Of a DNA stretch of 29,309 nucleotides, positions 6,904-14,385 are shown piece after piece; the first letter of the stretch is position 1; each line of letters starts with the position of its first letter. The translations under genes and the position numbers were made by a program. This stretch comes from CAZUPF01 sp964622035 (lineage in GTDB: Bacteria; Patescibacteriota; WWE3; JAUXAW01; JAYEID01), in contig CAZUPF010000005.1 in the NCBI GenBank assembly GCA_964622035.1, forward strand, positions 1 to 29,309. The letters run 5' to 3'. Below the pieces are notes generated by a model. It made no database searches. It was not told the DNA's origin and saw only the letters and a list, made by a program, of their open reading frames with translations.

Positions 6904-7974
6904 GTGTTTAAAGACCTTCTTTCTTTCTTCGCGCTCAGTTTCTTAATTTTTGTACACGAGCTTGGTCATTTTCTCGCGGGGAAGATTTTGGGTGCTCGGG
7001 TTGAGGAGTTTGGGCTCGGTTATCCCCCGCGGGTTTGGGGGAAGAAGGTTGGTGAAACGCTCTACTCACTCAACCTCGTTCCCTTTGGCGGTTTTACGAA
7101 ATTTTCGGCGGACGATGTGGGTGGCATAGAAATCATTTCGGGAAAGTCAAAACCCCGGCGGGCGGTAATTCTGCTGGCGGGGGTTTTGGGAAATTTTGTT
7201 CTGGGGTGGTTAATTCTCTCACTTCTGTTCGCTACCGGAAACCCGACATTCGTCGGTCAAGTGGTTGTGTCCGGTGTCGTTCCCTCTTCTCCGGCGGCCG
7301 AGGCCGGGATCCGTGAGGGGGAGGCAATTTTAACCCTCAACGGGAGAGAGATGTTGTTGGCCGAGGATCTTTCCTATGAGGTGAGTAAGTATTTAGGGCA
7401 GGAGGTTGTTTTGGAAGTTTTATCTAGTGATTGCGTAGGGGGGCAAGAGCCCTTTTCCGCGGGGTGTCAGCGGGAGGTTAAGGTGATACCCCGAGAGGTT
7501 CCGCCGGCGGGAGAGGGGGCGATGGGGGTGGAAGTTGTGCTAGAGGGAGATATGATCGAGGTAACGGTCCCTATTTGGCAAGCTCCGCTTACCGCTTTCG
7601 GTGAGAGTTTGCGGTTGCTTAGAGCCATGCTTGCTGGCTATGGAATGCTGCTCCGTAGTATAGTGAGGGAGCGGGTAGTGCCTGAAGGACTGGCCGGCCC
7701 AGTTGGGGTGTACGGGATGGCTAAGGCGGCCTCGGGTTTGGGTAGTGCGCCCTTTCTGCAGTTTCTGGCCTTTCTAAGCTTTGGTTTGGGCCTGTTCAAC
7801 CTAATGCCATTACCAGCGCTCGATGGTGGGCAAGTTCTTTTTGTTGTTGTTGAGGCGCTACGGGGTAAGCGCATCAGCGCCAATGTGGGGCGGTGGATCA
7901 ATTTGGTGGGGATTGGCTTTTTGATCCTTTTAATGGTTTCAGTTACAATTCAAGATGTGCGAGGGTTGTTGTGA
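6904..7974 (+). CDS. rseP: RseP-type site-2 zinc metalloprotease (M50B)
   Basis: About 356 aa, integral membrane. The zinc site HELGH is near residues 18-22 in the first membrane segment; a PDZ domain (about 115-200, with GVVPSSPAAEAGIREGE) follows; the third zinc ligand lies in NLMPLPALDGG near the C-terminus. The family cuts membrane-embedded anti-sigma factors or leftover signal peptides. Two starts are possible, TTG 6901 and GTG 6904; GTG is preferred since the GGGGAG at about 6890-6895 is then 8 nt away. It overlaps proS by four bases (GTGA). The order tsf...rseP-proS resembles the widespread rpsB-tsf-pyrH-frr-uppS-cdsA-dxr-rseP-proS string with the middle genes missing. No rseA-like anti-sigma gene is visible here. 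Confidence 0.93.
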   Translation: MFKDLLSFFALSFLIFVHELGHFLAGKILGARVEEFGLGYPPRVWGKKVGETLYSLNLVPFGGFTKFSADDVGGIEIISGKSKPRRAVILLAGVLGNFVLGWLILSLLFATGNPTFVGQVVVSGVVPSSPAAEAGIREGEAILTLNGREMLLAEDLSYEVSKYLGQEVVLEVLSSDCVGGQEPFSAGCQREVKVIPREVPPAGEGAMGVEVVLEGDMIEVTVPIWQAPLTAFGESLRLLRAMLAGYGMLLRSIVRERVVPEGLAGPVGVYGMAKAASGLGSAPFLQFLAFLSFGLGLFNLMPLPALDGGQVLFVVVEALRGKRISANVGRWINLVGIGFLILLMVSVTIQDVRGLL

Positions 7975-9239
7975 GATACTCTAATTTGTTTGGCAAAACA
8001 TTGCGCCAGGCCCCGGCAGAGGCGGAGACAGCCAATCATCAGCTGCTAGTGCGGTCCGGGTTCGTCGATCAGCTGATGAGTGGGGTTTGGAGTCTGCTTC
8101 CTTTGGGTTTTAGAGTCCACCAGAAGATTGGGGGGATTATCAGGGAAGAGATGGAGGCGCTTGGCGGGCAGGAGGTCTTTCTGCCAACTTTGCAGAAGAA
8201 GAGTCAGTGGCTAGAGACTGGGCGTTGGGACGAGATAGATCCCCCACTTTTCAAGTTTGTGGACCGTCACAATCGCGAGCTGGCTTTGGGCTCAACCCAT
8301 GAGGAGGTAATCACTGATCTGGTTCGCCGGTTCGTCCACTCCTACGCGGACCTCCCTCTCTACCTTTTCCAGATTCAAAACAAATTTCGTAATGAGCTGC
8401 GTTCTACTGGGGGGCTGTTGCGGGTGCGCGAGTTCATGATGAAGGATCTCTATAGTTTTCACACCGATCAGGCGGATGTTGCGGCCTATTTTGAGAAAGT
8501 AAAAAGTGCCTATTACCGAATTTTTGAGCGGTGCGGACTTCCGGTAGTTGCTTCTCAGGCTTCGGGAGGGACGATTGGGGGAGTAAGCACGCTTGAATTT
8601 CAGGCGCCGTCCGAGGTTGGTGAGGATGAGATAGTTTATTGTGCGGATTGCGGTTGGGCGGTGAACAAGGGGGTCGCCGAAGCCGCGCCCGGCTCGTCCT
8701 GTCCGCAGTGTAAGGGGTGCTCCCTTTCCGCGGCGAAATCGATTGAGGTAGGACACATTTTTAATTTGGGTGTGGAGTACAGCGAAAAGATGGGCGCCAA
8801 TTTTACTGACAAAGATGGTAAAGAGAAGCCAATTTGGATGGGGTGCTACGGTATTGGCTTGGGTCGAGTGCTGGCGGCGATTGTGGAGGCGCACCACGAC
8901 GAGCGGGGAATTATCTGGCCGGAAAGCGTTGCTCCTTATCAAGTGCATCTATTGGTCGTTAATTCCGATGATTCTGCTGTTCGGGAGCGGGCTGAGGAAG
9001 TTTACGACCAGCTTTCTCGCGAGAAGGTGGCGGTTTTGTACGATGATCGGGAAGGGTCCGCGGGGGTGAAATTGGCTGATGCGGACTTGATTGGCATTCC
9101 CTGGCGGGTGGTAGTTAGCCGGCGGTCCTTGGATGCGGGGGGTGTGGAGGTTAAGAAGCGCTCGGAAAGTGATGCCCAGGTTCTGAGTTTAGAGGAGATA
9201 CTGCGTCTGGTAAGGAACACTGTCGCTCCCCCAGCATAG
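7971..9239 (+). CDS. proS: Prolyl-tRNA synthetase, short form without the full editing insertion
   Basis: 422 aa against about 570 in E. coli. Charges tRNA-Pro. Class II motifs: motif 1 around LPLGFRVHQKI, motif 2 FRNELRSTGGLLRVREF with its downstream MMKDLYSFH, motif 3 GCYGIGLGRVLAAI. Between motifs 2 and 3 the long INS editing domain is replaced by a small segment with two Cys pairs (CADC and CPQC), which resembles a zinc ribbon. The C-terminal anticodon-binding domain begins near VAPYQVHLL and includes YDDREGSAGVKLADADLIGIP. The start is the GTG that overlaps the rseP stop; an upstream frame (from 7893) lies inside rseP and has no family match. Confidence 0.95.
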   Translation: MRYSNLFGKTLRQAPAEAETANHQLLVRSGFVDQLMSGVWSLLPLGFRVHQKIGGIIREEMEALGGQEVFLPTLQKKSQWLETGRWDEIDPPLFKFVDRHNRELALGSTHEEVITDLVRRFVHSYADLPLYLFQIQNKFRNELRSTGGLLRVREFMMKDLYSFHTDQADVAAYFEKVKSAYYRIFERCGLPVVASQASGGTIGGVSTLEFQAPSEVGEDEIVYCADCGWAVNKGVAEAAPGSSCPQCKGCSLSAAKSIEVGHIFNLGVEYSEKMGANFTDKDGKEKPIWMGCYGIGLGRVLAAIVEAHHDERGIIWPESVAPYQVHLLVVNSDDSAVRERAEEVYDQLSREKVAVLYDDREGSAGVKLADADLIGIPWRVVVSRRSLDAGGVEVKKRSESDAQVLSLEEILRLVRNTVAPPA

Positions 9240-9273
9240 GATTTATTTTTTTCCGTCTGGTTAGGTAAAAAGA

Positions 9274-9290
9274 GGAGTTGGTTGTTTTTC
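9274..9290 (+). repeat. 17-nt near-copy of the rpsU ribosome-binding region (copy 1)
   Basis: GGAGTTGGTTGTTTTTC here and GGAGGTGGTTGTTTTTC at 9368-9384 differ at one base out of 17 and lie 94 bp apart. Copy 2 is the Shine-Dalgarno region of rpsU; copy 1 lies in the 145-bp spacer after proS and has no obvious gene behind it. Confidence 0.55.
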
Positions 9291-9327
9291 TAGGGCGTGG
9301 TTATAGGTTCCGTGATTTGAGGTCTGG

Positions 9328-9356
9328 TTGTCAGTGGTGGTGGAGGAGGGTAGAAT
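9328..9356 (+). promoter_or_regulatory. Promoter of the rpsU-yqeY-ybeY-pth operon
   Basis: -35 TTGTCA (9328-9333), 17-bp spacer, -10 TAGAAT (9351-9356). A start near 9363 would leave a very short leader beginning just before AAAGGAGGT (9365-9373). The spacer between proS and this promoter (9240-9327) holds a T-run but no clear hairpin. Confidence 0.65.
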
Positions 9357-9384
9357 TGAATTACAAAGGAGGTGGTTGTTTTTC

Positions 9385-9570
9385 GTGACTGAAGTTAAAG
9401 TACGCGAAGGGGAATCTATCGAGCAGGCCCTCCGTCGGTTCAACCGGTTAGTTGATGAGGAGGGGATTATGGATGAGCTTAAGAAGCGTGAGTTCTACGA
9501 GAAACCTTCGGAAATAAAGAAAAATAGAAAGAAAGAGCTTGAGAAGCGCCTTGCTCGGGAGAACAGATGA
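9385..9570 (+). CDS. rpsU: 30S ribosomal protein S21
   Basis: 61 aa, family length about 60-70. The N-terminus TEVKVREGESIEQALRRF and the segment KKREFYEKPSEIKK are diagnostic. The protein is a basic late-assembling small-subunit protein that sits near the mRNA exit and anti-Shine-Dalgarno region. GTG at 9385 is chosen by alignment to the usual S21 start; the AAAGGAGGTGG is 11-12 nt away, slightly long. Longer in-frame starts (9328 GTG, 9376 TTG) either coincide with the promoter or lie too near the Shine-Dalgarno. The stop overlaps the yqeY start (ATGA). Confidence 0.93.
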   Translation: MTEVKVREGESIEQALRRFNRLVDEEGIMDELKKREFYEKPSEIKKNRKKELEKRLARENR

Positions 9571-10010
9571 GCCTTTCCTCTCTGCTAAGAGCTGATTTGA
9601 AGGAGGCTGTCCGCTCTGGGGACTCTTTAAGGGTCTCGGTTATTCGTTTGGCCCTCGCCGCTCTTCATAATCGGGAAATAGAGAAGCGGGGGGATCTCAC
9701 GGAGGACGAAGGGCTTGGGGTTTTATCGACGGAGGCCAAGAAGCGACGGGAATCGGCCCAGGCGTACCGCGCGGGGGGAAGGGAGTCGCTGGCCGAGCAG
9801 GAGGAGCAGGAGCTAAAGATTATTGAGAAGTACCTTCCGGAAAGGTTATCTGGTGCGGAGCTGGAGGAGTTAGTGCAGACGGTAGCTGCGGAGATTGGGA
9901 CGACGGACCTTTCTGACTTGGGTCGTTTGATGGGCGCAGTAATGGCTAAAGTTAAAGGAAGGGCGGATGGGGCAGATGTGCGTCGGGCGGCTGAGGGAAT
10001 ATTAAAGTGA
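9567..10010 (+). CDS. yqeY: GatB/YqeY domain protein
   Basis: 147 aa, full length. YqeY is a free-standing version of the helical tRNA-binding domain found at the C-terminus of GatB; its exact role is unsettled, but it is expected to bind tRNA or aid amidotransferase reactions. Signature stretches are LRADLKEAVRSGDSLRVSVIRL near the start, IIEKYLP in the middle and the C-terminal GRLMGAVMAKVKGRADGADV. rpsU-yqeY adjacency is common in bacteria. The stop overlaps the ybeY start (GTGA). Confidence 0.92.
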   Translation: MSLSSLLRADLKEAVRSGDSLRVSVIRLALAALHNREIEKRGDLTEDEGLGVLSTEAKKRRESAQAYRAGGRESLAEQEEQELKIIEKYLPERLSGAELEELVQTVAAEIGTTDLSDLGRLMGAVMAKVKGRADGADVRRAAEGILK

Positions 10011-10285
10011 CTTTTAAGGTTTCTTTTGCTCTTGTCAATGATGCCACAATGAAGAGCCTAAATGAGGGTTTTCGCGGTGCGGAGGGATCGACGGATGTCT
10101 TGTCCTTCCGGCTAGATGAGTCGGAGGAAGACGGGGTTTCTCTTTTGGGCGAGGTGGTAGTTAATGAGGAGAAGGCTGCGGAGCAAGCGAATGCTTTGGG
10201 ACACAGTTTTGAGGAGGAGGTGGGGGAACTGGTAAAGCATGGGGTGCTCCACCTTTTAGGAAAACACCATGAAGGGGACGAATGA
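10007..10285 (+). CDS. ybeY: Endoribonuclease YbeY, short form
   Basis: 92 aa against about 150 in E. coli. YbeY takes part in 16S rRNA 3'-end maturation and ribosome quality control. Kept: STDVLSF (28-34), LGEVVVN (47-53) and the zinc site HGVLHLLGKHH with H78, H82 and H88. Missing: roughly the first 40-50 residues of normal YbeY. Start GTG 10007, overlapping the yqeY stop; no better upstream start exists because the frame would run into yqeY. The stop overlaps pth (ATGA). Confidence 0.9.
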   Translation: MTFKVSFALVNDATMKSLNEGFRGAEGSTDVLSFRLDESEEDGVSLLGEVVVNEEKAAEQANALGHSFEEEVGELVKHGVLHLLGKHHEGDE

Positions 10286-10818
10286 GGTTAGTTGTCGGTC
10301 TTGGTAACCCCGGAGAGAAGTTTTACGGCACCCGGCATAATACAGGGTTTTTGGTTGTTGAGGCTTTGGCTGGTGCTCTGGGTGGCGGTTCGGTTAATTG
10401 GCAGCCGGGGCAGGGGAAGGATTGCCAGACATGCCCTGTTCCCGGTCAACGGCTGTTGCTGGCTAAGCCGCGGACATTAATGAACAACTCCGGGGCGGCG
10501 GTCGGAGCCCTCGTTAGCCAAGAAGATGTTTCTTTAGACGGTCTGTTGGTTGTGCACGACGAGCTTGACCTTCCTTTGGGGGCTTTCCGTCTTCAGCAGG
10601 ACCGGAGCGCGGCGGGGCATAAAGGGGTGCAGTCGGTAGTTGATGTTTTGGGATCTGCGGGGTTTTGGCGGCTCCGAGTGGGGATTGGCAGGCCATCGGC
10701 TGGGGTAGCTGCTGAGGATTATGTTTTGGAAAAGTTTGGTAAAGGCGAGCGGGAGGTATTTGAGAGGTTGATCAAAGATGAGTTGGTAGAAGTGGTTAGG
10801 GATTGGTTGAACCTTTAA
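10282..10818 (+). CDS. pth: Peptidyl-tRNA hydrolase
   Basis: 178 aa, near the usual 190. Releases peptides from peptidyl-tRNAs that drop off the ribosome. GLGNPG is at 6-11, catalytic His is H19 in GTRHN, the block KPRTLMNNSG carries the substrate-binding Asn, HDELDLPLG carries the catalytic Asp, and GHKGVQS follows. ATG start overlaps the ybeY stop. The dnaX start lies 17 nt after the stop. Confidence 0.95.
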   Translation: MRLVVGLGNPGEKFYGTRHNTGFLVVEALAGALGGGSVNWQPGQGKDCQTCPVPGQRLLLAKPRTLMNNSGAAVGALVSQEDVSLDGLLVVHDELDLPLGAFRLQQDRSAAGHKGVQSVVDVLGSAGFWRLRVGIGRPSAGVAAEDYVLEKFGKGEREVFERLIKDELVEVVRDWLNL

Positions 10819-10835
10819 TTATCGACTACGAATTT

Positions 10836-12332
10836 ATGTTTTATACCAAGTACCGACCCCAAAAATTTGCGGATCTGGTTGGGCTACCGGTCGTGAGGAA
10901 GTCCCTGCTGTCTTCTTTAAAGAAGCGGAAGGTGGGGCACGCCTACTTCTTTTTTGGGCCCCGAGGGACGGGAAAGACAACCGTCGCTCGTCTTTTGGCC
11001 AAGGCGGTGAATTGTGATCGGGTGGAGGGTAAATCTTGGGGGGGCGATCCCTGCGGCGAGTGCAATTCTTGTCAGGCGATTGCGGCAGGACGCTTTTTGG
11101 ATTTAATTGAGATCGATGCCGCGTCTAATCGGGGGATTGACGATATAAGAAGTTTGCGGGAGAGTGTGATTTTAGCTCCAGCAGGGGGTAGGAAAAAAGT
11201 TTATGTGATTGATGAGGCCCACATGCTTACTCGCGAGGCTTTCAATGCCCTCCTTAAAACTTTGGAGGAGCCGCCTTCTCACGCCCTTTTTGTTCTTTGT
11301 ACCACCGAACCGGAAAAAGTTCCGGAAACGATTCGGTCCCGCTGCCAGCAGTTCGAGTTTAAGCGAGCCCGGGAGTCCGAAATAAAAGAGAAGTTGCACA
11401 TAATTTGTTTGGCCGAGAAGGTTGATATAGATGAGGAGGTTGAGGCCCGGATCGCTAAGGCGGCTCGTGGGGGCTTCCGAGACGCCGAAACAATTTTGGA
11501 GCAGGTAATCGTTGGTGGGGAGGATGTTGATGACTTGGTGGGGGCCGGGAGGAAAGATGCCGTTACGGATTTTGTGGATTGGTTGATTGCCGGCGATGCC
11601 GAGCGGGCCTTAGTATTCTTGGGCCATTTTTATCAGGGAGGAGGCAACCTAGAGAAGTTTAACTATCAGGTTTTGGGGTATCTTCGTGATTTGCTGCTAA
11701 TTAAATTTGGAGCAGGTGATGAGCTTGTGGAGGCTAGTGAGGAGGATTATCAGAAAATGAGTGCCCAGGAAAACACCCTGTCTGGAGAGGAAATCAGGCA
11801 GTTGATTACAGAGTTTACTCAGTCTAGGGGGAACTTCTCTACTGCCCCAATTCCCACCCTGCCGTTGGAGTTAGCTATAGTGGGGTCCAAAGCGCTCAGG
11901 CCTTGCACCGACGGTCAGAATTGCGGTGAAGAGAGTGTTGATCTTCCCGAGGAGGATGAGCTTACTGACGGGGCGGGGTTGGAGGAGGTAGTTAAGGCGT
12001 GGGGAAAGATCCTTAAACTTGTTCGTCCTTATAATCATAGTTTGGAAGCCATTTTGCGCTCCGTTCGCCCCAAGACACTTAAAGGAGACACTTTAGTTTT
12101 GGAAGCCTCTTACCCTTTTCATAAAGCTAAACTTTCTTTGATCAAGAATGTGCGGGTGGTCGAGAAGGCGGCTCGTGAAGTTTTGGGGTTTAAGGTGAAG
12201 GTGTGCTGCGTCTTGGCTGCGCGGAAGAAAGGCACGCCGGTACCGTCGGCTTCTGGTAAGAAGAGCGTTGTTGATTTGGAGGACCAGGCGGTAGAGGTTT
12301 TCGGGGGTTATGAAGATTCCAAAGCCAGTTGA
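10836..12332 (+). CDS. dnaX: DNA polymerase III subunit gamma/tau
   Basis: 498 aa. Clamp-loader ATPase that opens the sliding clamp and organises the replisome. AAA+ domain: Walker A GPRGTGKTT (41-49), four zinc Cys (in VNCD, DPC, CGEC, NSC), DEAHML Walker B, and SRC arginine-finger motif in IRSRCQQF. Domain III reaches to about residue 345; the C-terminal region has the tau-like segment with LVRPYNHSLEAIL. I take the ATG at 10836 (MFYTKYRP), the usual N-terminus; a TTG at 10803 would overlap pth. No proven frameshift site for a separate gamma was identified. The stop region overlaps recR by 23 bp; the ybaB gene often between dnaX and recR is absent. Confidence 0.95.
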   Translation: MFYTKYRPQKFADLVGLPVVRKSLLSSLKKRKVGHAYFFFGPRGTGKTTVARLLAKAVNCDRVEGKSWGGDPCGECNSCQAIAAGRFLDLIEIDAASNRGIDDIRSLRESVILAPAGGRKKVYVIDEAHMLTREAFNALLKTLEEPPSHALFVLCTTEPEKVPETIRSRCQQFEFKRARESEIKEKLHIICLAEKVDIDEEVEARIAKAARGGFRDAETILEQVIVGGEDVDDLVGAGRKDAVTDFVDWLIAGDAERALVFLGHFYQGGGNLEKFNYQVLGYLRDLLLIKFGAGDELVEASEEDYQKMSAQENTLSGEEIRQLITEFTQSRGNFSTAPIPTLPLELAIVGSKALRPCTDGQNCGEESVDLPEEDELTDGAGLEEVVKAWGKILKLVRPYNHSLEAILRSVRPKTLKGDTLVLEASYPFHKAKLSLIKNVRVVEKAAREVLGFKVKVCCVLAARKKGTPVPSASGKKSVVDLEDQAVEVFGGYEDSKAS

Positions 12333-12918
12333 GAATTTGATCGTGGCTTTGGAGCGCCTGCCGGGGATTGGTCCCAAAACAGCCAAGCGGCTTACCTTCT
12401 ATCTACTACATGTTCCCGAGGATGAGGTGGCTTTCCTCGCGCGCGCCGTTTCCGAGCTTAAAGGGGGAACAGTTATTTGTGACGTCTGTTTTAATGTGGC
12501 CGAGAAGAGCCCGTGCGGAATTTGCGCCGCTCCCGAACGCGACCGAACAACCATCTGTGTGGTTGAGGAGCCTCTCGATGTGTGGGCTGTTGAAGCCACA
12601 ATTAATTACCGGGGGCTTTACCATGTTTTGCAGGGGGCAATCTCGCCAGTGAACAGAATAGGGCCAGAGGATTTGCGAATTGGGGAACTGGTGACGCGGG
12701 TTCGAGATGCTCGCAGTGGTGATGCGGTGCGAGAAGTGATTATTGCCACCAATCCATCAATGGAGGGCGAGGCAACTGCGATGTACCTGAAAAAACAACT
12801 ACAATCTTTGAATATAAAAGTTACTCGCATTGCCCTTGGTCTCCCTGTGGGGGGGGATTTAGAGTATGCCGATAAAGTGACCATCTCCCGGGCCCTCAAG
12901 GGCCGCTCAGATTTCTAG
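12310..12918 (+). CDS. recR: Recombination mediator RecR
   Basis: 202 aa, full length. Works with RecO (and RecF) to load RecA on gapped DNA. N-terminal HhH with RLPGIGPKTAKRL (17-29), zinc finger C57, C60, C69, C72, then the Toprim domain with VVEEPLDVWAVE, and NPSMEGEATA, ending with GLPVGGDLEYAD, all diagnostic. The start lies inside dnaX (ATG 12310 with GGGGTT upstream). With dprA it gives this window two RecA-loading mediators. Confidence 0.96.
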   Translation: MKIPKPVENLIVALERLPGIGPKTAKRLTFYLLHVPEDEVAFLARAVSELKGGTVICDVCFNVAEKSPCGICAAPERDRTTICVVEEPLDVWAVEATINYRGLYHVLQGAISPVNRIGPEDLRIGELVTRVRDARSGDAVREVIIATNPSMEGEATAMYLKKQLQSLNIKVTRIALGLPVGGDLEYADKVTISRALKGRSDF

Positions 12919-12955
12919 TAACCACGCAACCCTCCCGATCCTCAGAGGCTTTTTG

Positions 12956-12964
12956 TGCTAATAT
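12956..12964 (+). promoter_or_regulatory. Extended -10 promoter of cysS (nearly leaderless)
   Basis: TG-C-TAATAT (12956-12964), with a poor -35. The expected start point near 12971 leaves about five bases before the cysS ATG at 12976; there is no Shine-Dalgarno. Confidence 0.5.
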
Positions 12965-12975
12965 TCTTTTGAAAG

Positions 12976-14385
12976 ATGAAATCAGAACTCTATTTCTATA
13001 ATACGCTGACTCGTAAGAAAGAGCTGTTCGTTCCTCTTAATCCTTCGGAGGTTGGGCTATATACCTGTGGTCCGACTGTTTACCTCCACGCCCACATCGG
13101 CAACTTTCGGACTTACATTTTCGAAGACATCCTGCGGCGAGTTCTCGAGTACAACGGGTACCAAGTGAAGCATGTAATGAATATCACCGATGTCGGCCAC
13201 CTGCTCGGAGATCGGGATATGGGCAAGGACAAGGTCGAGTCACAAGCGCGTAAGGAGGGGAAGAGTGCAAGGGAAATAGCTGAGTTTTACACGCAGTCAT
13301 TTAAGGGGGATACGCAGAAACTGCATATCCTGGAGCCGACGGCGTGGTGCAAGGCGACGGAGCACATTGTCGAGATGATCGCTCTGATTGGGCAGTTGGA
13401 GGAGAAGGGCTTTACCTACCGGACCTCTGATGGGGTCTATTTTGATACGGCCAAGCTTGCCGATTACGGTAAATTGGCGCAATTGGACATTGGGGGTTTG
13501 CGGGAGGGGGCTCGGGTTGAGATCAACCTAGAGAAGAAAAACCCGACCGATTTTGCCCTGTGGAAATTTTCCCCCAAAGACGGGAAGAGGCAGATGGAGT
13601 GGGATTCTCCCTGGGGGGTTGGTTTTCCCGGGTGGCACATTGAGTGCAGTGCGATGAGTATGAAATATCTCGGTGAGACTTTCGATATCCACGCTGGGGG
13701 GATTGATCATATTTCGGTACACCACACCAACGAGATTGCTCAGAGCGAGGCGGCGACCGGTAAAACCTTCGTTCGCTACTGGTTACATGGGGCATTTTTG
13801 GAGTTGGAGGAGGGGAGGATGGGAAAGTCGGAAGGGAACATTTTAACGATTTCGGAGCTAGAGAAACTGGGTTACGACCCGCTGGCCTTTCGTTATTTAT
13901 GTTTGACCGCCCATTACCGCTCACCGTTGAAGTTTACGGAGGAGAGCCTCCAGGCAGCTCAGACAGCCCTCTTCAACTTGAAGCAGGAAATGTATTACTG
14001 GGACGAGCCTTCAGTGCCCATTCCCGAATACGAAACGATATTTTTGGAAGTGCTAAACGACGATCTGAGTATGCCCCAAGCAGTAGCTCTGGTTTGGGAT
14101 TTGGTGAAATCGGAACATCCAACGGGAGCCAAGCACGCGACTCTTTTGAAATGGGACAGAGTTTTTGGTCTGCGTTTGGATGAACCGTTCGTTCCCGTGG
14201 AGAATGAGGTTTCTCGGGAGGACCTTCCTTCGGAGGTGGGGAAGTTAGTTGAAAAGCGGGAGGAGTTGCGCCGGCAGGAAAAGTTTGCGGAGGCCGACCG
14301 GATTCGTGAGGAGGCTATTGGGCTTGGTTTTGCGATTACAGACACTCCCGAAGGGCCGCGGTTTTTTAAGCTTAAGGCTAAATGA
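12976..14385 (+). CDS. cysS: Cysteinyl-tRNA synthetase
   Basis: 469 aa, full length. Charges tRNA-Cys. Class I: zinc Cys C31 in YTCGPTVY, HIGH-type motif HAHIGN (38-43), second zinc site in GWHIECSAM, and GIDHISVHHTNEIAQSEA. The KMSKS loop is RMGKSEGN (281-288), where K and the first S of KMSKS are replaced by R and G but the catalytic second Lys (K284) remains. DALR-type C-terminal region ends near LGFAITDTPEGPRF. The stop overlaps ychF (ATGA). First gene of a short operon with its own promoter. Confidence 0.96.
   Translation: MKSELYFYNTLTRKKELFVPLNPSEVGLYTCGPTVYLHAHIGNFRTYIFEDILRRVLEYNGYQVKHVMNITDVGHLLGDRDMGKDKVESQARKEGKSAREIAEFYTQSFKGDTQKLHILEPTAWCKATEHIVEMIALIGQLEEKGFTYRTSDGVYFDTAKLADYGKLAQLDIGGLREGARVEINLEKKNPTDFALWKFSPKDGKRQMEWDSPWGVGFPGWHIECSAMSMKYLGETFDIHAGGIDHISVHHTNEIAQSEAATGKTFVRYWLHGAFLELEEGRMGKSEGNILTISELEKLGYDPLAFRYLCLTAHYRSPLKFTEESLQAAQTALFNLKQEMYYWDEPSVPIPEYETIFLEVLNDDLSMPQAVALVWDLVKSEHPTGAKHATLLKWDRVFGLRLDEPFVPVENEVSREDLPSEVGKLVEKREELRRQEKFAEADRIREEAIGLGFAITDTPEGPRFFKLKAK

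Noticed and set aside
8292..8948. 218-codon open frame on the minus strand within proS
   Set aside because: It is entirely inside the well-conserved proS gene and has no recognisable motif; it is a by-product of codon bias.
12891..12904. GGCCC-TCAA-GGGCC hairpin at the end of recR as a terminator
   Set aside because: It is within the recR coding region and no T-run follows (GCTCAGATTTCTAG), so it does not meet the intrinsic-terminator pattern.
9385..12918. Recoded TGA codons (as in Gracilibacteria/Absconditabacteria)
   Set aside because: TGA serves as a normal stop at several gene ends here (for example rpsU, yqeY and ybeY overlaps), and conserved proteins do not read through it.
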